A stretch of DNA of 64,000 nt from JAHQVI01 sp963727575 (lineage in GTDB: Bacteria > Pseudomonadota > Alphaproteobacteria > Rhizobiales > Rhodomicrobiaceae), in NCBI GenBank assembly GCA_963727575.1, contig CAVSIA010000027.1:62001-126000 (forward strand), given 5' to 3'. Numbering within the stretch: position 1 is the first letter of the stretch; every line of letters begins with the position of its first letter. The notes under the pieces are model-generated. The model worked only from the letters and a program-made list of their open reading frames with translations, had not been told where the DNA came from and ran no database searches. Of the stretch, positions 6,636 through 14,899 are shown in pieces. A program made the translations under genes and the position numbers.

Positions 6636-6736
6636 ACTTTCCGAAATGAACACAGCCGCGGCGTCGCTGCTCGGCTGTTCCCGTCGCGGGCTGATCGGCC
6701 CGCCCGATGAGATCTGAGAGATCGAAACGGGAAAGC

Positions 6737-6771
6737 GGCCCGGCATGGCGTTGGTAGCGCCACACCGGGCC
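6737..6771 (+). other. Two-part hairpin between unknown genes
   Basis: GGCCCGG-CA-TGGCG-TTGGTAG-CGCCA-CA-CCGGGCC forms two perfect stems joined by a symmetric CA/CA internal loop. It follows a GCGGGC-TGATCG-GCCCGC hairpin near 6687-6704. The 6636-6796 interval appears to be structured RNA rather than coding. Confidence 0.55.
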
Positions 6772-6796
6772 TTGTCATCACAGATGAGAAGCATCT

Positions 6797-7036
6797 ATGA
6801 CAACCGAGCATGACTATAGCATGGGCGACGAGTTCGACGAGCTCGACGCCGAAACCCAGGCTGCCGTTCGCCGTGTCGTCGACAAGGCGCGGGATGAAGG
6901 CACCTGGCGGGAGGACTTCCGCGCCGGTGACGTCTATGCCTACCGGCACCCGGGCGGCGGGATTTCCTGGGGCGTGAATGGCGGCCATTCGGGTTTCAAT
7001 ATCGCCCGCGACATCGCCCGACCCAAGACAAGCTGA
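6797..7036 (+). CDS. Hypothetical 79-residue protein
   Basis: Acidic N-terminal half (MTTEHDYSMGDEFDELDAET) with a predicted helix (QAAVRRVVDKARDEG), then a short AGDVYAYRHPGGGISWGV beta-like region. No family recognised. ATG 6797 lies downstream of a long hairpin, with only a weak GAG upstream. Codon use matches the GC-rich pattern of the area. It belongs to the hairpin-separated cluster of accessory genes. Confidence 0.55.
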   Translation: MTTEHDYSMGDEFDELDAETQAAVRRVVDKARDEGTWREDFRAGDVYAYRHPGGGISWGVNGGHSGFNIARDIARPKTS

Positions 7037-7049
7037 TTGCGAAACCGAG

Positions 7050-7096
7050 CCGGGGCAGCGATGCCCCGGTGACGGTCGCCGGAGCGTGATTGCTCC
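7050..7096 (+). other. Tandem hairpins between accessory genes
   Basis: CCGGGGCA-GCGA-TGCCCCGG (7050-7069; 8-bp stem with a GNRA tetraloop) and GGAGC-GTGATT-GCTCC (7081-7096). Neither has a T run. They continue the pattern of one or two hairpins between every gene of the cluster. Confidence 0.5.
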
Positions 7097-7125
7097 AGCC
7101 TGATGAGCAGCCAATGGAGATGAAG

Positions 7126-8064
7126 ATGACTGGAAATTGGACGAAATGGATAACCGGGCTTACCCTGCTTGCCATCGCCCTCGCAGCCGGGACGCTGGGC
7201 CTGGTGCTCAACGTCGCGCACGGCCGCGAGGCCGGCCTCGCCGCCGGCATCGCCTTCGGCCTGGCCGATGGCGCCAAAATGCTGATCCCGCCGGTCGCCG
7301 GCCTGATCGGCTGGACCCGGCAGATGAAGGTCACCGCGGCCGTCTGCGTCGCGGTCAGTTTGTGGAGCGCCGTCAACGTCTACATGGACGGCGCCGGCCG
7401 GGCCTTCATGGCCAAGCAGCACAGCCAGGAGGCCTATGAGACCCAGGCCAAGGCGATCGAGGAACGTGAGGGGGAAGTGGCGCGCCTGACGGCTCTGGCC
7501 GCTGAGGAAGCCGCCAAGGGCGGATGCGGCCCGAATTGCCGGGCGATCAATGCGCAGATCGAGACTGCCCGCCAGCGACTCGCCGAGGCCCGTGAGAACC
7601 GTGCCGAGGCCAAGCCGGTCGAAGTGTCTGGCCTCGCCAGCGTGATCGCGATGATGTCAGGCGTGAAGGCGGATGAGATCGCGCGGGGAATCGGCGCGGT
7701 CAAGGCGGGCCTGTTCCTGATGCTGATCGAGGCGCTGGTCTGGCTCAGCGTGCCGGCGACGGCGTTGCTGAGGGATGCCGCGAAGCCGATAACATCTGCT
7801 GCAAACCCGATAGAAACCGTTGCCAACCCGATCGCCAAGCCTGCAACACCGATGCAAGCCCTCGCAAAGGCCGCCGCCATGCCGCCAAAGGCGGGCACCA
7901 AGGCCTATTATCTGCAGCGGCTGCAGCGCGATCACCCTGCCCTTGCGGCGAGGATTGCAAACGGCGAGATCAGCGTCTATGCGGCAAGCATTGCAGCGGG
8001 CCTGCGCAAGGCGCCGGCAAAGGCCGCAAAGTGGACGAAGGTCGACGCCTACTGTCGGAGGTGA
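7126..8064 (+). CDS. Membrane protein with internal coiled coil, unknown
   Basis: 312 residues. Three hydrophobic helices lie in the first 90 residues (ITGLTLLAIALAAGTLGLVL; GLADGAKMLIPPVAGLIGW; VTAAVCVAVSLWSAVNVYM). A charged coiled-coil region (about 100-170) containing GGCGPNC and a further helix (AGLFLMLIEALVWLSVPATA) follow. A repetitive linker (KPITSAANPIETVANPIAKP) precedes a C-terminal segment LQRLQRDHPALAARIANGEI resembling short DNA-binding-like tails in phage and plasmid proteins (weak resemblance). ATG 7126 is used because GGAGA lies 5 nt upstream; 7090 and 7114 are alternatives. It ends 16 nt before the tlpA stop, so it marks the right edge of the accessory region. Confidence 0.6.
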   Translation: MTGNWTKWITGLTLLAIALAAGTLGLVLNVAHGREAGLAAGIAFGLADGAKMLIPPVAGLIGWTRQMKVTAAVCVAVSLWSAVNVYMDGAGRAFMAKQHSQEAYETQAKAIEEREGEVARLTALAAEEAAKGGCGPNCRAINAQIETARQRLAEARENRAEAKPVEVSGLASVIAMMSGVKADEIARGIGAVKAGLFLMLIEALVWLSVPATALLRDAAKPITSAANPIETVANPIAKPATPMQALAKAAAMPPKAGTKAYYLQRLQRDHPALAARIANGEISVYAASIAAGLRKAPAKAAKWTKVDAYCRR

Positions 8065-8080
8065 AAAAGACCGCCATGCG

Positions 8081-8761
8081 CTATTTGCCGCCCTTGCCGT
8101 CGATCACGCCGCGGATCATTGCCTCGGCTTCGGCGGAGTCCCATTCGGCGGAACCCGCCAGCCGCGCGACTTCGCGTCCTTCGCGGTCGATCAGCACGCT
8201 CAGCGGCAGCCCCGGCGCCTTGAGCGCTTGCATGATGGTCTTCGAGGAGTCCAGGTAGAGCGGCAGGTTGGTCAGCTTGTTGGAGGCCAGGAAGGCGCGG
8301 GGCTTGTCGGCGCCCGACCAGTCGAAACTGATCGGCAGGACGGCGAAATCCGTGCCGCCCAGCTTGGCCTGCAGGCGGTCGAGGCTCGGCATCTCCTTCT
8401 TGCACGGCGCGCACCATGTGGCCCAGAGATTGACGAGCACCACCTTGCCCCCCCAGTCGGCGAGGCTATGCGCGCCGCTATCCCCGCCGGTGAAGCTGAT
8501 GGCCGGCACCGGCTTCGGCTCGCGCGCACGCACAAGCTTGTCCAGGCCGCTGGAGACGTGCGCCGTCTCCGCATTTCCGGTCGCGGCGGCGCGAGCGGGG
8601 GATGGCGCGTTCCCGCCGGAGCCGCCGCCGAACTGGCCAACGATGACGATGGACAAAAATCCAGCGATTGCCGCGAACAACGCGACAAGGCTATAGAGAG
8701 GCAGATTGCCGGCGCCGCGCGTCTCGGGGACGGCGCTGTCGGTGTTTTCGTTTCCGGTCAT
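8081..8761 (-). CDS. tlpA: TlpA-family thiol:disulfide oxidoreductase
   Basis: 226 residues with one N-terminal membrane anchor (about 22-42) and a periplasmic thioredoxin fold carrying WATWCAPCKKEMPSL and a cis-Pro loop (GLPLSVLID). TlpA reduces periplasmic cysteines, notably for cytochrome c oxidase assembly in rhizobia. It is divergent from argH with only 25 nt between the start codons, so their promoters must overlap. Conserved neighbour of argH in this group. Confidence 0.9.
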   Translation of the reverse strand: MTGNENTDSAVPETRGAGNLPLYSLVALFAAIAGFLSIVIVGQFGGGSGGNAPSPARAAATGNAETAHVSSGLDKLVRAREPKPVPAISFTGGDSGAHSLADWGGKVVLVNLWATWCAPCKKEMPSLDRLQAKLGGTDFAVLPISFDWSGADKPRAFLASNKLTNLPLYLDSSKTIMQALKAPGLPLSVLIDREGREVARLAGSAEWDSAEAEAMIRGVIDGKGGK

Positions 8762-8786
8762 ATCTCAAGCCGCTGAAGTCAGGATC

Positions 8787-10175
8787 ATGACGAATAAAAT
8801 GTGGGGCGGTCGCTTCGCCTCCGGACCCGCCGAAATCATGGAGGAAATCAACGCCTCCATCGACTTTGACCGCCGCCTCTATGCGCAAGACATAAGGGGT
8901 TCGATCGCTCATGCCAACATGCTCGCGCGCCAGGGCATCATCTCGGACGCCGACGCCGCCGCGATTGCCGATGGGCTAAGTGCGATCAAGGCGGAGATTG
9001 AAAGCGGCGAGTTCGTCTTTTCCCGTGCGCTGGAAGACATCCATCTGAATATCGAGGCGCGGCTCAAGGAGCGCATCGGCGATGCCGCGGGGCGTCTCCA
9101 CACCGCGCGGTCGCGCAACGACCAGGTGGCGACGGACCTGCGGCTATATGTCCGCGACAGCGCCGACCATATCGATGCGCAACTCGCCGCCCTGCAGCGC
9201 GCGCTCGCCGCAAAAGCCGAGCAGCATGCCGCAACCGTCATGCCCGGCTTCACCCATCTGCAGACCGCGCAGCCGGTCACTTTCGGCCATCACTGCCTTG
9301 CCTATGTCGAGATGCTTTCCCGCGACCGCGGCAGGCTGACCGACGCCCGCGCTCGCCTCAACGAAATGCCCCTCGGTGCTGCCGCCCTCGCCGGCACGTC
9401 GTTCCCTATCGACCGCGACGCGACGGCCGAGGCGCTCGGCTTCGACCGTCCCATGGCGAATTCGCTCGACGCGGTCGCCTCCCGCGACTTCGTGCTCGAA
9501 GTGCTGGCGGCGTGTGCGATCTGCGCGACGCATCTGTCGCGGCTGGCGGAGGAAATCGTGATCTGGTGCTCGGCGGACTTCAATTTCATCCGGCTGAGCG
9601 ACAAGTTCACCACCGGCTCCTCGATCATGCCGCAAAAGCGCAATCCGGACGCCGCCGAGCTGGTTCGGGCCAAGGCCGGACGCATTGCCGGTGCACTCAA
9701 CGCGCTGATGATGGTGATGAAGGGCCTGCCGCTCGCCTATTCGAAGGACATGCAGGAGGACAAGGAGCAGACCTTCGACGCGCTCGGCACCCTGTCGCTG
9801 ATGATCGCGGCCATGACCGGCATGATCGGCGACCTGGAAGTCAACGCCGGGCGTATGCGCGAAGCGGCGGCGCGTGGCTATTCGACGGCGACCGATCTCG
9901 CCGACTGGCTGGTGCGCGAGCTCGGCATGCCGTTCCGCGACGCCCATCACGTGACGGGGCAGATCGTCAAGCTGGCCGAGGGCAGGGGCATCGGACTGGA
10001 GGCGTTGAGCCTCGCCGACATGCAGAGCATCGAGCCGCGCATCGCGGAGAGCGTTTTTTCGGTGCTGAGCGTGGAAAATTCGGTCGCCAGCCGGCGCAGT
10101 TTTGGGGGCACAGCACCGGAAAATGTGGCAGCAAGCGCGCGCCGCTGGTTGAAACGGCTGGATGCCAACGCCTAA
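8787..10175 (+). CDS. argH: Argininosuccinate lyase
   Basis: 462 residues, full family length. Catalyses argininosuccinate to arginine plus fumarate, the last step of arginine synthesis. The N-terminal MTNKMWGGRF, the TARSRNDQVATDLRL motif, the HLQTAQPVTFGHH segment and the superfamily signature GSSIMPQKRNPD are all present; the Ser of GSS is the catalytic base. ATG 8787 is preceded by AGGA and begins at the family N-terminus, so the upstream open extension is rejected. Confidence 0.97.
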   Translation: MTNKMWGGRFASGPAEIMEEINASIDFDRRLYAQDIRGSIAHANMLARQGIISDADAAAIADGLSAIKAEIESGEFVFSRALEDIHLNIEARLKERIGDAAGRLHTARSRNDQVATDLRLYVRDSADHIDAQLAALQRALAAKAEQHAATVMPGFTHLQTAQPVTFGHHCLAYVEMLSRDRGRLTDARARLNEMPLGAAALAGTSFPIDRDATAEALGFDRPMANSLDAVASRDFVLEVLAACAICATHLSRLAEEIVIWCSADFNFIRLSDKFTTGSSIMPQKRNPDAAELVRAKAGRIAGALNALMMVMKGLPLAYSKDMQEDKEQTFDALGTLSLMIAAMTGMIGDLEVNAGRMREAAARGYSTATDLADWLVRELGMPFRDAHHVTGQIVKLAEGRGIGLEALSLADMQSIEPRIAESVFSVLSVENSVASRRSFGGTAPENVAASARRWLKRLDANA

Positions 10176-10241
10176 TCGCGCTAAACAATGGTCTAATTTC
10201 GCCTCTTTAATATCGGCCTAAAGGGCGAGACGGGGGATTTT

Positions 10242-10418
10242 ATGAGCCGTAGCTTCAAAATCGTGGCCATTGCGGCCTGTGCAACGCTGGCGCTCGCCGG
10301 TTGCGGCAAACGCGGCGCGCTCGAGCCGCCGACAGCGGTCGACAAAACCGCCTCGGTTCAGCCGAAGCCGAAGGAAAAGCCGCACAGGGACTTCGTGCTC
10401 GACGGTCTGCTTCGCTAG
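10242..10418 (+). CDS. lptM: LptM-type small lipoprotein
   Basis: 58 residues: MSRSFKIVAIAACATLALAG followed by C, a clear lipobox (LAGC) with cleavage before Cys21, then GKRGALEPP, the conserved start of LptM (formerly YifL), which helps oxidative maturation of the LPS translocon LptD. A strong GGGGGA lies before ATG 10242. The argH-lptM-lysA order is widely conserved in proteobacteria. The remaining tail is low complexity. Confidence 0.85.
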   Translation: MSRSFKIVAIAACATLALAGCGKRGALEPPTAVDKTASVQPKPKEKPHRDFVLDGLLR

Positions 10419-10461
10419 CAGCAGAGAGCCGCGCGCCACTTCAGCGCTAAGCAATCTTCCC

Positions 10462-10481
10462 TAAGCGCCTTCGGGCGCTTA
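10462..10481 (+). terminator. Intrinsic terminator after lptM
   Basis: TAAGCGCC-TTCG-GGCGCTTA, perfect 8-bp stem with TTCG loop, followed by TATCTTTT. Confidence 0.75.
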
Positions 10482-10564
10482 TATCTTTTGAGACGGCGCT
10501 TGACGGTCGGCCCTTCCTGCCGCTATCTGCAGCAGGAGTTTTTCCAAGCACTTGCGCGGCTCCG

Positions 10565-11833
10565 ATGCATCACTTCGACTATAAGCACGGCGTTCTTCAC
10601 GCCGAAAACGCCAGCCTCGAAGTCATCGCGGCCGAAGTCGGCACGCCGTTTTATTGCTATTCCACCGCCACGCTGCAACGTCATTACCGAGTGTTCTCCG
10701 AAGCTTTTGCCGGCAGCGACGTGCTGATCTGCTACGCCGTTAAGGCCAACGGCAATCTCGGCGTATTGCGGACGCTCGGCGCGCTGGGCGCCGGGACCGA
10801 CGTCGTTTCCGAGGGCGAATTGCGCCGGTCGCGGGCGGCCGGCATTCCCGGCGAGCGTATCGTGTTTTCCGGGGTCGGCAAGACCGACCGGGAAATCGCC
10901 TACGCGCTCGATGAAGGCATCCTGGCGTTCAATGTCGAGTCCGAGCCGGAATTGCGGGCCATGTCCGCGGTCGCCAGCGCCAAGGGCAAGACCGCCCGCA
11001 TCGCCTTCCGCGTCAATCCTGACGTCGACGCCAAGACCCATCACAAGATTTCGACGGGCCGCGCCGGCGATAAGTTCGGTGTTCCTTGGGCGGACGCCGC
11101 TCGCCTTTACGACCTTGCCCGCGATTTGCCCGGTATCGAGCCGCGCGGCGTGCACATGCATATCGGCAGCCAGATCACCAGCCTCGAGCCGCTGGACAAC
11201 GCCTTTGCGCTGATGGCCGAGATGGTCGGAACGCTGCGCGAGGCCGGCCACCGGATCGATTTCGTCAATGTCGGCGGCGGGCTTGGCGTGCCCTATCACG
11301 ACGATGCCGAAGCGCCGCCGCGTCCGGAGGCTTACGCCGTCAAGGTGCGCGAGCGGCTCGCCAATCTGGATTGCAAGCTGATCTTCGAGCCCGGCCGGAT
11401 GATCGCGGCCAATGCGGGCATTCTCGTTACGCGCGTGATCTACGAGAAGCGGACCGGCGGCAAGCGCTTCGTCATCGTCGATGCCGCAATGAACGACCTG
11501 ATCCGGCCGACGCTTTACGATGCCTATCATGAGATCTGGCCGGTCGACGAGGCCAAGCGCTCGCAGGTTTACGAGGCTGCCGAGGTGGTCGGGCCGATCT
11601 GCGAAAGCAGCGATTATCTTGCCAAGGACCGCTCGTTGCCGCCGCTCTCGCGAGGCGATCTGATCGCCGTGATGACGGCCGGCGCCTACGGAGCCGTGCA
11701 GTCCTCGCAATATAACAGCCGCCTTCTCATCCCCGAGGTTCTGGCCAATGGCGACGCCTGGGCGGTGGTGCGGTCCCGCCCTGATTATGACGCGATGTTG
11801 AACGGCGAGACCACGCCGCCCTGGCTGGCCTGA
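10565..11833 (+). CDS. lysA: Diaminopimelate decarboxylase
   Basis: 422 residues, PLP-dependent fold III enzyme converting meso-diaminopimelate to lysine. The PLP lysine lies in CYAVKANGN, the HMHIGSQ and VGGGLGVPY motifs are intact, and GRMIAANAG plus CESSDYLA and AGAYGAVQSS complete the active site. Start at 10565 (MHHFDYKHGVLHAE) agrees with the family. Together with dapF at 39.6 kb it represents the lysine/peptidoglycan branch. Confidence 0.97.
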   Translation: MHHFDYKHGVLHAENASLEVIAAEVGTPFYCYSTATLQRHYRVFSEAFAGSDVLICYAVKANGNLGVLRTLGALGAGTDVVSEGELRRSRAAGIPGERIVFSGVGKTDREIAYALDEGILAFNVESEPELRAMSAVASAKGKTARIAFRVNPDVDAKTHHKISTGRAGDKFGVPWADAARLYDLARDLPGIEPRGVHMHIGSQITSLEPLDNAFALMAEMVGTLREAGHRIDFVNVGGGLGVPYHDDAEAPPRPEAYAVKVRERLANLDCKLIFEPGRMIAANAGILVTRVIYEKRTGGKRFVIVDAAMNDLIRPTLYDAYHEIWPVDEAKRSQVYEAAEVVGPICESSDYLAKDRSLPPLSRGDLIAVMTAGAYGAVQSSQYNSRLLIPEVLANGDAWAVVRSRPDYDAMLNGETTPPWLA

Positions 11834-11940
11834 CGCGGAATTGCGCCGTAAAATTAACAGCTTAGACGTAGGGTAAACCGGATGCGAGCGCGCTTTACAC
11901 AATCTATTGTTGCGGCGCAATACTGTGTTATCCTTTAAGC

Positions 11941-14565
11941 ATGGAACGTAGGTCTGGGCGGCCAGAGATGAAGGACGCGCCGTCGTCCCGGGTGCTGGCG
12001 CAAGAGTTGAATCGCAAGGTCAGGCGCGCGCGCCTGGTGATCCTTTTAGAGCGCCTGTGGCCCGCATTCTGGGCCCCGATCGGCGTTGCAGGCGTATTCC
12101 TGCTGCTGTCGATCTTCGGCCTCTGGCCGTATCTGGATTTCGAGATCCATCGCGGCATCTTGTGGGGCTTTGGCGCGGCTTTCCTGGTTTCTTTCCTGCC
12201 GCTGCTCCGCATCCGCTGGCCGAACCGCACCGAGGCGCTCCGCCGCCTGGAGGCGACCGCCGGTCTGCCTCACCGCCCCGCGACCTCCTATCATGACACC
12301 CTGTCCGAAGCGGCGCCGTCGCAGGCGACGAACCGCATCTGGATGGCGCATCGCGAGCGCCTGGCGCGGCTTTTCGCACGGCTCAGGTCGGGCTGGCCGC
12401 ACCCGCGCGTCGATCGCTGGGACCCGTTCGCCCTGCGCACGCTGATGATCCTGTTGCTGGTGGTGGGCTTCGTCGCCCATCGCGAGGACGCGGCCAGCCG
12501 GATCAAGTCCGCCTTCGTGCTCACATCCAAGAACAGCGCCAGCCTTGCACGCCTCGATGCCTGGATCACGCCGCCCGTCTATACCGGCCAGCCGCCGGTC
12601 ATGATCGCGGACGGATCGCGCCAGTATGTCAGCGGCGACGAAGCGGAGAACGCATTCAAAGTCCCCGAGAACAGCGAGCTGACGGTTCGCATCAATCACT
12701 CGAATGCCTCGCAGTTTTCGCTGCGTGTCGTCCCGGACAATGGCGAGCAGCCGGAGGCCGTGTCGGCAACCGAGACGGAAAAGACCGGGCTCATCCCCGC
12801 GAGCATGTCCGACGCCACCAACGGAACTGTGCAGTTCAAGCATACGCTGTCGGAAACGGCGGCGATCGAACTTCTCGAGGACGGAAGTGCGGTTGCGCGC
12901 TGGAGCGTCGACATCATCGAGGACAATCCGCCGGAAATCGCGTTGACCGAGCCGCCCTCGGAGGCGCAGCGCGGATCGTTGAAGTTCAAATATCACGTCG
13001 AGGACGATTACGGCGTGCTCTCGGCGCAGGCGCAGATCGCCCGTGCCGCCGGCGCCGAATGGGACGAGGACGGCCAGCCGCCGGTGTCGGTGAAGCGGCT
13101 CGGACAGGCGCCCGCAGTGCCGCTGACGTTGCCGCGCGCCAACACCAAGCAGGGCGACGGTCAGACCTATCGCGATCTGACGGCGCATTTCTGGGCCGGC
13201 CTGCCGGTCACGATCACCCTGGAAGCGCGCGACCAGGCGGGGCAGATCGGCTATAGCGAGCCGCAGAAACTGATGCTTCCGGAGCGCAAGTTCAACAAGC
13301 CGCTCGCCCGCGCCCTGATTGAACAGCGCAAGAAGCTTGTCGACCGGCCGGACTGGAGGACGCGGATTGCGCGCGCCCTCGACGGCCTGACCATCGCGCC
13401 CGAGCTGTTCGTCAAGGACCTCAAAGTCTATCTCGCGGTCCGCCGGGCCTATTGGCGCCTGTCGAACAATGACGACACCGAGTCGATGGAAAGCGCGGCA
13501 AACCTGCTCTGGGAGACCGCGGTCCACATCGAGGACGGCGATCTCACCGACGCCGAGCGGCGCCTGCGCATGGCCCAGGACGCGCTCATGCGCGCGCTTG
13601 AGCAGGGCGCCACGGATCAAGAGCTGAAGAAGCTCATGGACGAGCTGCGCACCGCGCTCAACGAGTTTCTGCAAAGCTATCGTCAGCAGGCGATGCAGAA
13701 CCCGAATTTCGATCCGAGCGGCCAGTTCTCGCCCGATCGGGTGATCACCTCGCAGGATCTCGAACGCATGATGAAGCAGATCGAGAACCTGGCGGCGACC
13801 GGCTCGCGGGATGCGGCGCGGCAGATGCTCAGCCAGCTCCGCGACATGCTGGAGAACATGCAGCCCGGCGGTCAGGCGCAAAACGGCCAGGGCCAGCAAA
13901 TGATGCAGACGCTCGACGGCCTGAGCGAACTCATCCAGAAACAGCAGAAGCTGCTCGACGAGACCTATCAGACCCAGCAGCAAGGCGATATGGGTGAGTT
14001 CGGCGATCAGGGCGAGGATGGGCAGCAGGGACAACAGGGCCAGCAAGGTCAGCAGGGCCAAGGCCAGGGCGGCGAGCAGGGCCAGGGCCCATTTCCTGGT
14101 CTGCGCCAGCAACAGGGCGGCCTGCAGAAGCAGCTTCAGGACCTGATGGGCCAGCTCAAAGGCCTCGGTGCGCAAGCGCCGAACCAGCTCGATGGCGCCG
14201 ATCAGGCGATGGGCAATGCCGGCGATGCGCTTGGCCAGAAGAATGCCGGGCAGGCGACCGAGCAGCAGACCCTCGCCCTCGATCGGCTCCGCCAGGGCGC
14301 AAAGTCGCTTGCCGAGCAGATGATGCGCAGCATGGGCCAGGTCGGACGCGCGGGGCGCGGCATGGGCGGCAATGCCGACCGCGATCCGCTGGGCCGGCCG
14401 TTGCCGACGCAAGGGTTGGATGACGGCGACTCCGTGAAGGTTCCAGAGGAGACCGACGTGCAGCGCGCGCGGCAGATCCTGGAAGAGCTGCGCCGCCGCC
14501 TGGGCGAGCGCGAGCGTCCGCCAGTGGAGCTGGACTATCTGGAGCGGCTGATCGAGCGCTTCTGA
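11941..14565 (+). CDS. TIGR02302/DUF4175 family membrane protein
   Basis: 874 residues. Two N-terminal hydrophobic helices (about 38-85), one more near 160-178 and a large extracytoplasmic region, then long helical segments and a Gln/Gly-rich low-complexity stretch (about residues 640-735) before a charged C-terminus (ILEELRRRLGERERPPVELD). This architecture is that of the alphaproteobacterial TIGR02302 family, function unknown, normally found just after lysA as here. A later ATG at 11968 is an alternative start; neither has a strong ribosome site. Confidence 0.88.
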   Translation: MERRSGRPEMKDAPSSRVLAQELNRKVRRARLVILLERLWPAFWAPIGVAGVFLLLSIFGLWPYLDFEIHRGILWGFGAAFLVSFLPLLRIRWPNRTEALRRLEATAGLPHRPATSYHDTLSEAAPSQATNRIWMAHRERLARLFARLRSGWPHPRVDRWDPFALRTLMILLLVVGFVAHREDAASRIKSAFVLTSKNSASLARLDAWITPPVYTGQPPVMIADGSRQYVSGDEAENAFKVPENSELTVRINHSNASQFSLRVVPDNGEQPEAVSATETEKTGLIPASMSDATNGTVQFKHTLSETAAIELLEDGSAVARWSVDIIEDNPPEIALTEPPSEAQRGSLKFKYHVEDDYGVLSAQAQIARAAGAEWDEDGQPPVSVKRLGQAPAVPLTLPRANTKQGDGQTYRDLTAHFWAGLPVTITLEARDQAGQIGYSEPQKLMLPERKFNKPLARALIEQRKKLVDRPDWRTRIARALDGLTIAPELFVKDLKVYLAVRRAYWRLSNNDDTESMESAANLLWETAVHIEDGDLTDAERRLRMAQDALMRALEQGATDQELKKLMDELRTALNEFLQSYRQQAMQNPNFDPSGQFSPDRVITSQDLERMMKQIENLAATGSRDAARQMLSQLRDMLENMQPGGQAQNGQGQQMMQTLDGLSELIQKQQKLLDETYQTQQQGDMGEFGDQGEDGQQGQQGQQGQQGQGQGGEQGQGPFPGLRQQQGGLQKQLQDLMGQLKGLGAQAPNQLDGADQAMGNAGDALGQKNAGQATEQQTLALDRLRQGAKSLAEQMMRSMGQVGRAGRGMGGNADRDPLGRPLPTQGLDDGDSVKVPEETDVQRARQILEELRRRLGERERPPVELDYLERLIERF

Positions 14566-14584
14566 CCTGTGCGAGTGCGGTGTT

Positions 14585-14689
14585 CGTCGCCCCGGCCATC
14601 GAGCCGGGCCACTCGCGCTTGCTTGAGGATTTCGATCTACGATGCCGGATTAGGCTGCGGATCTTCGCTCCGCTTCGTCCGGGGCGACG
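14585..14689. repeat. Intergenic palindromic repeat between convergent genes
   Basis: The 334-nt gap 14566-14899 separates two converging genes. CGTCGCCCCGG (14585-14595) and CCGGGGCGACG (14679-14689) are perfect 11-bp inverted arms enclosing smaller complementary pieces (GGCC..GGCC, GCGGATC..). This resembles the long palindromic intergenic repeats common in Bradyrhizobiaceae and could end transcription from both sides. Nothing further is seen in 14690-14899. Confidence 0.55.
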
Positions 14690-14899
14690 CTCGCCACGAT
14701 CCCATTTGATTGCGATTCTAGGCCGCGTACGGGGAATCGGCGCTTGATCGCGACGGATGGACTGATCGCCGCCAGCCGTCAGACCGCCGGCGCCCCGCCC
14801 GTCAACCGAGACGGCGTAAACCTCTCGATGACGCCGTCGGCGCGTTCACTTGCCCGGGAGGCCGACAACGCGCGGCTGCCACCGCCAGCCGACCCACGC

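Noticed and set aside
13861..14130. Low-complexity repeat as a separate element
   Set aside because: CAG/GGC-rich DNA encodes the Gln/Gly-rich region expected in TIGR02302 proteins and stays in frame.
10523..14412. Very long antisense open frames opposite lysA and the TIGR02302 gene (465 and 788 codons)
   Set aside because: They mirror strongly conserved sense genes and have Arg/His-rich, family-less products typical of GC-rich antisense shadows.
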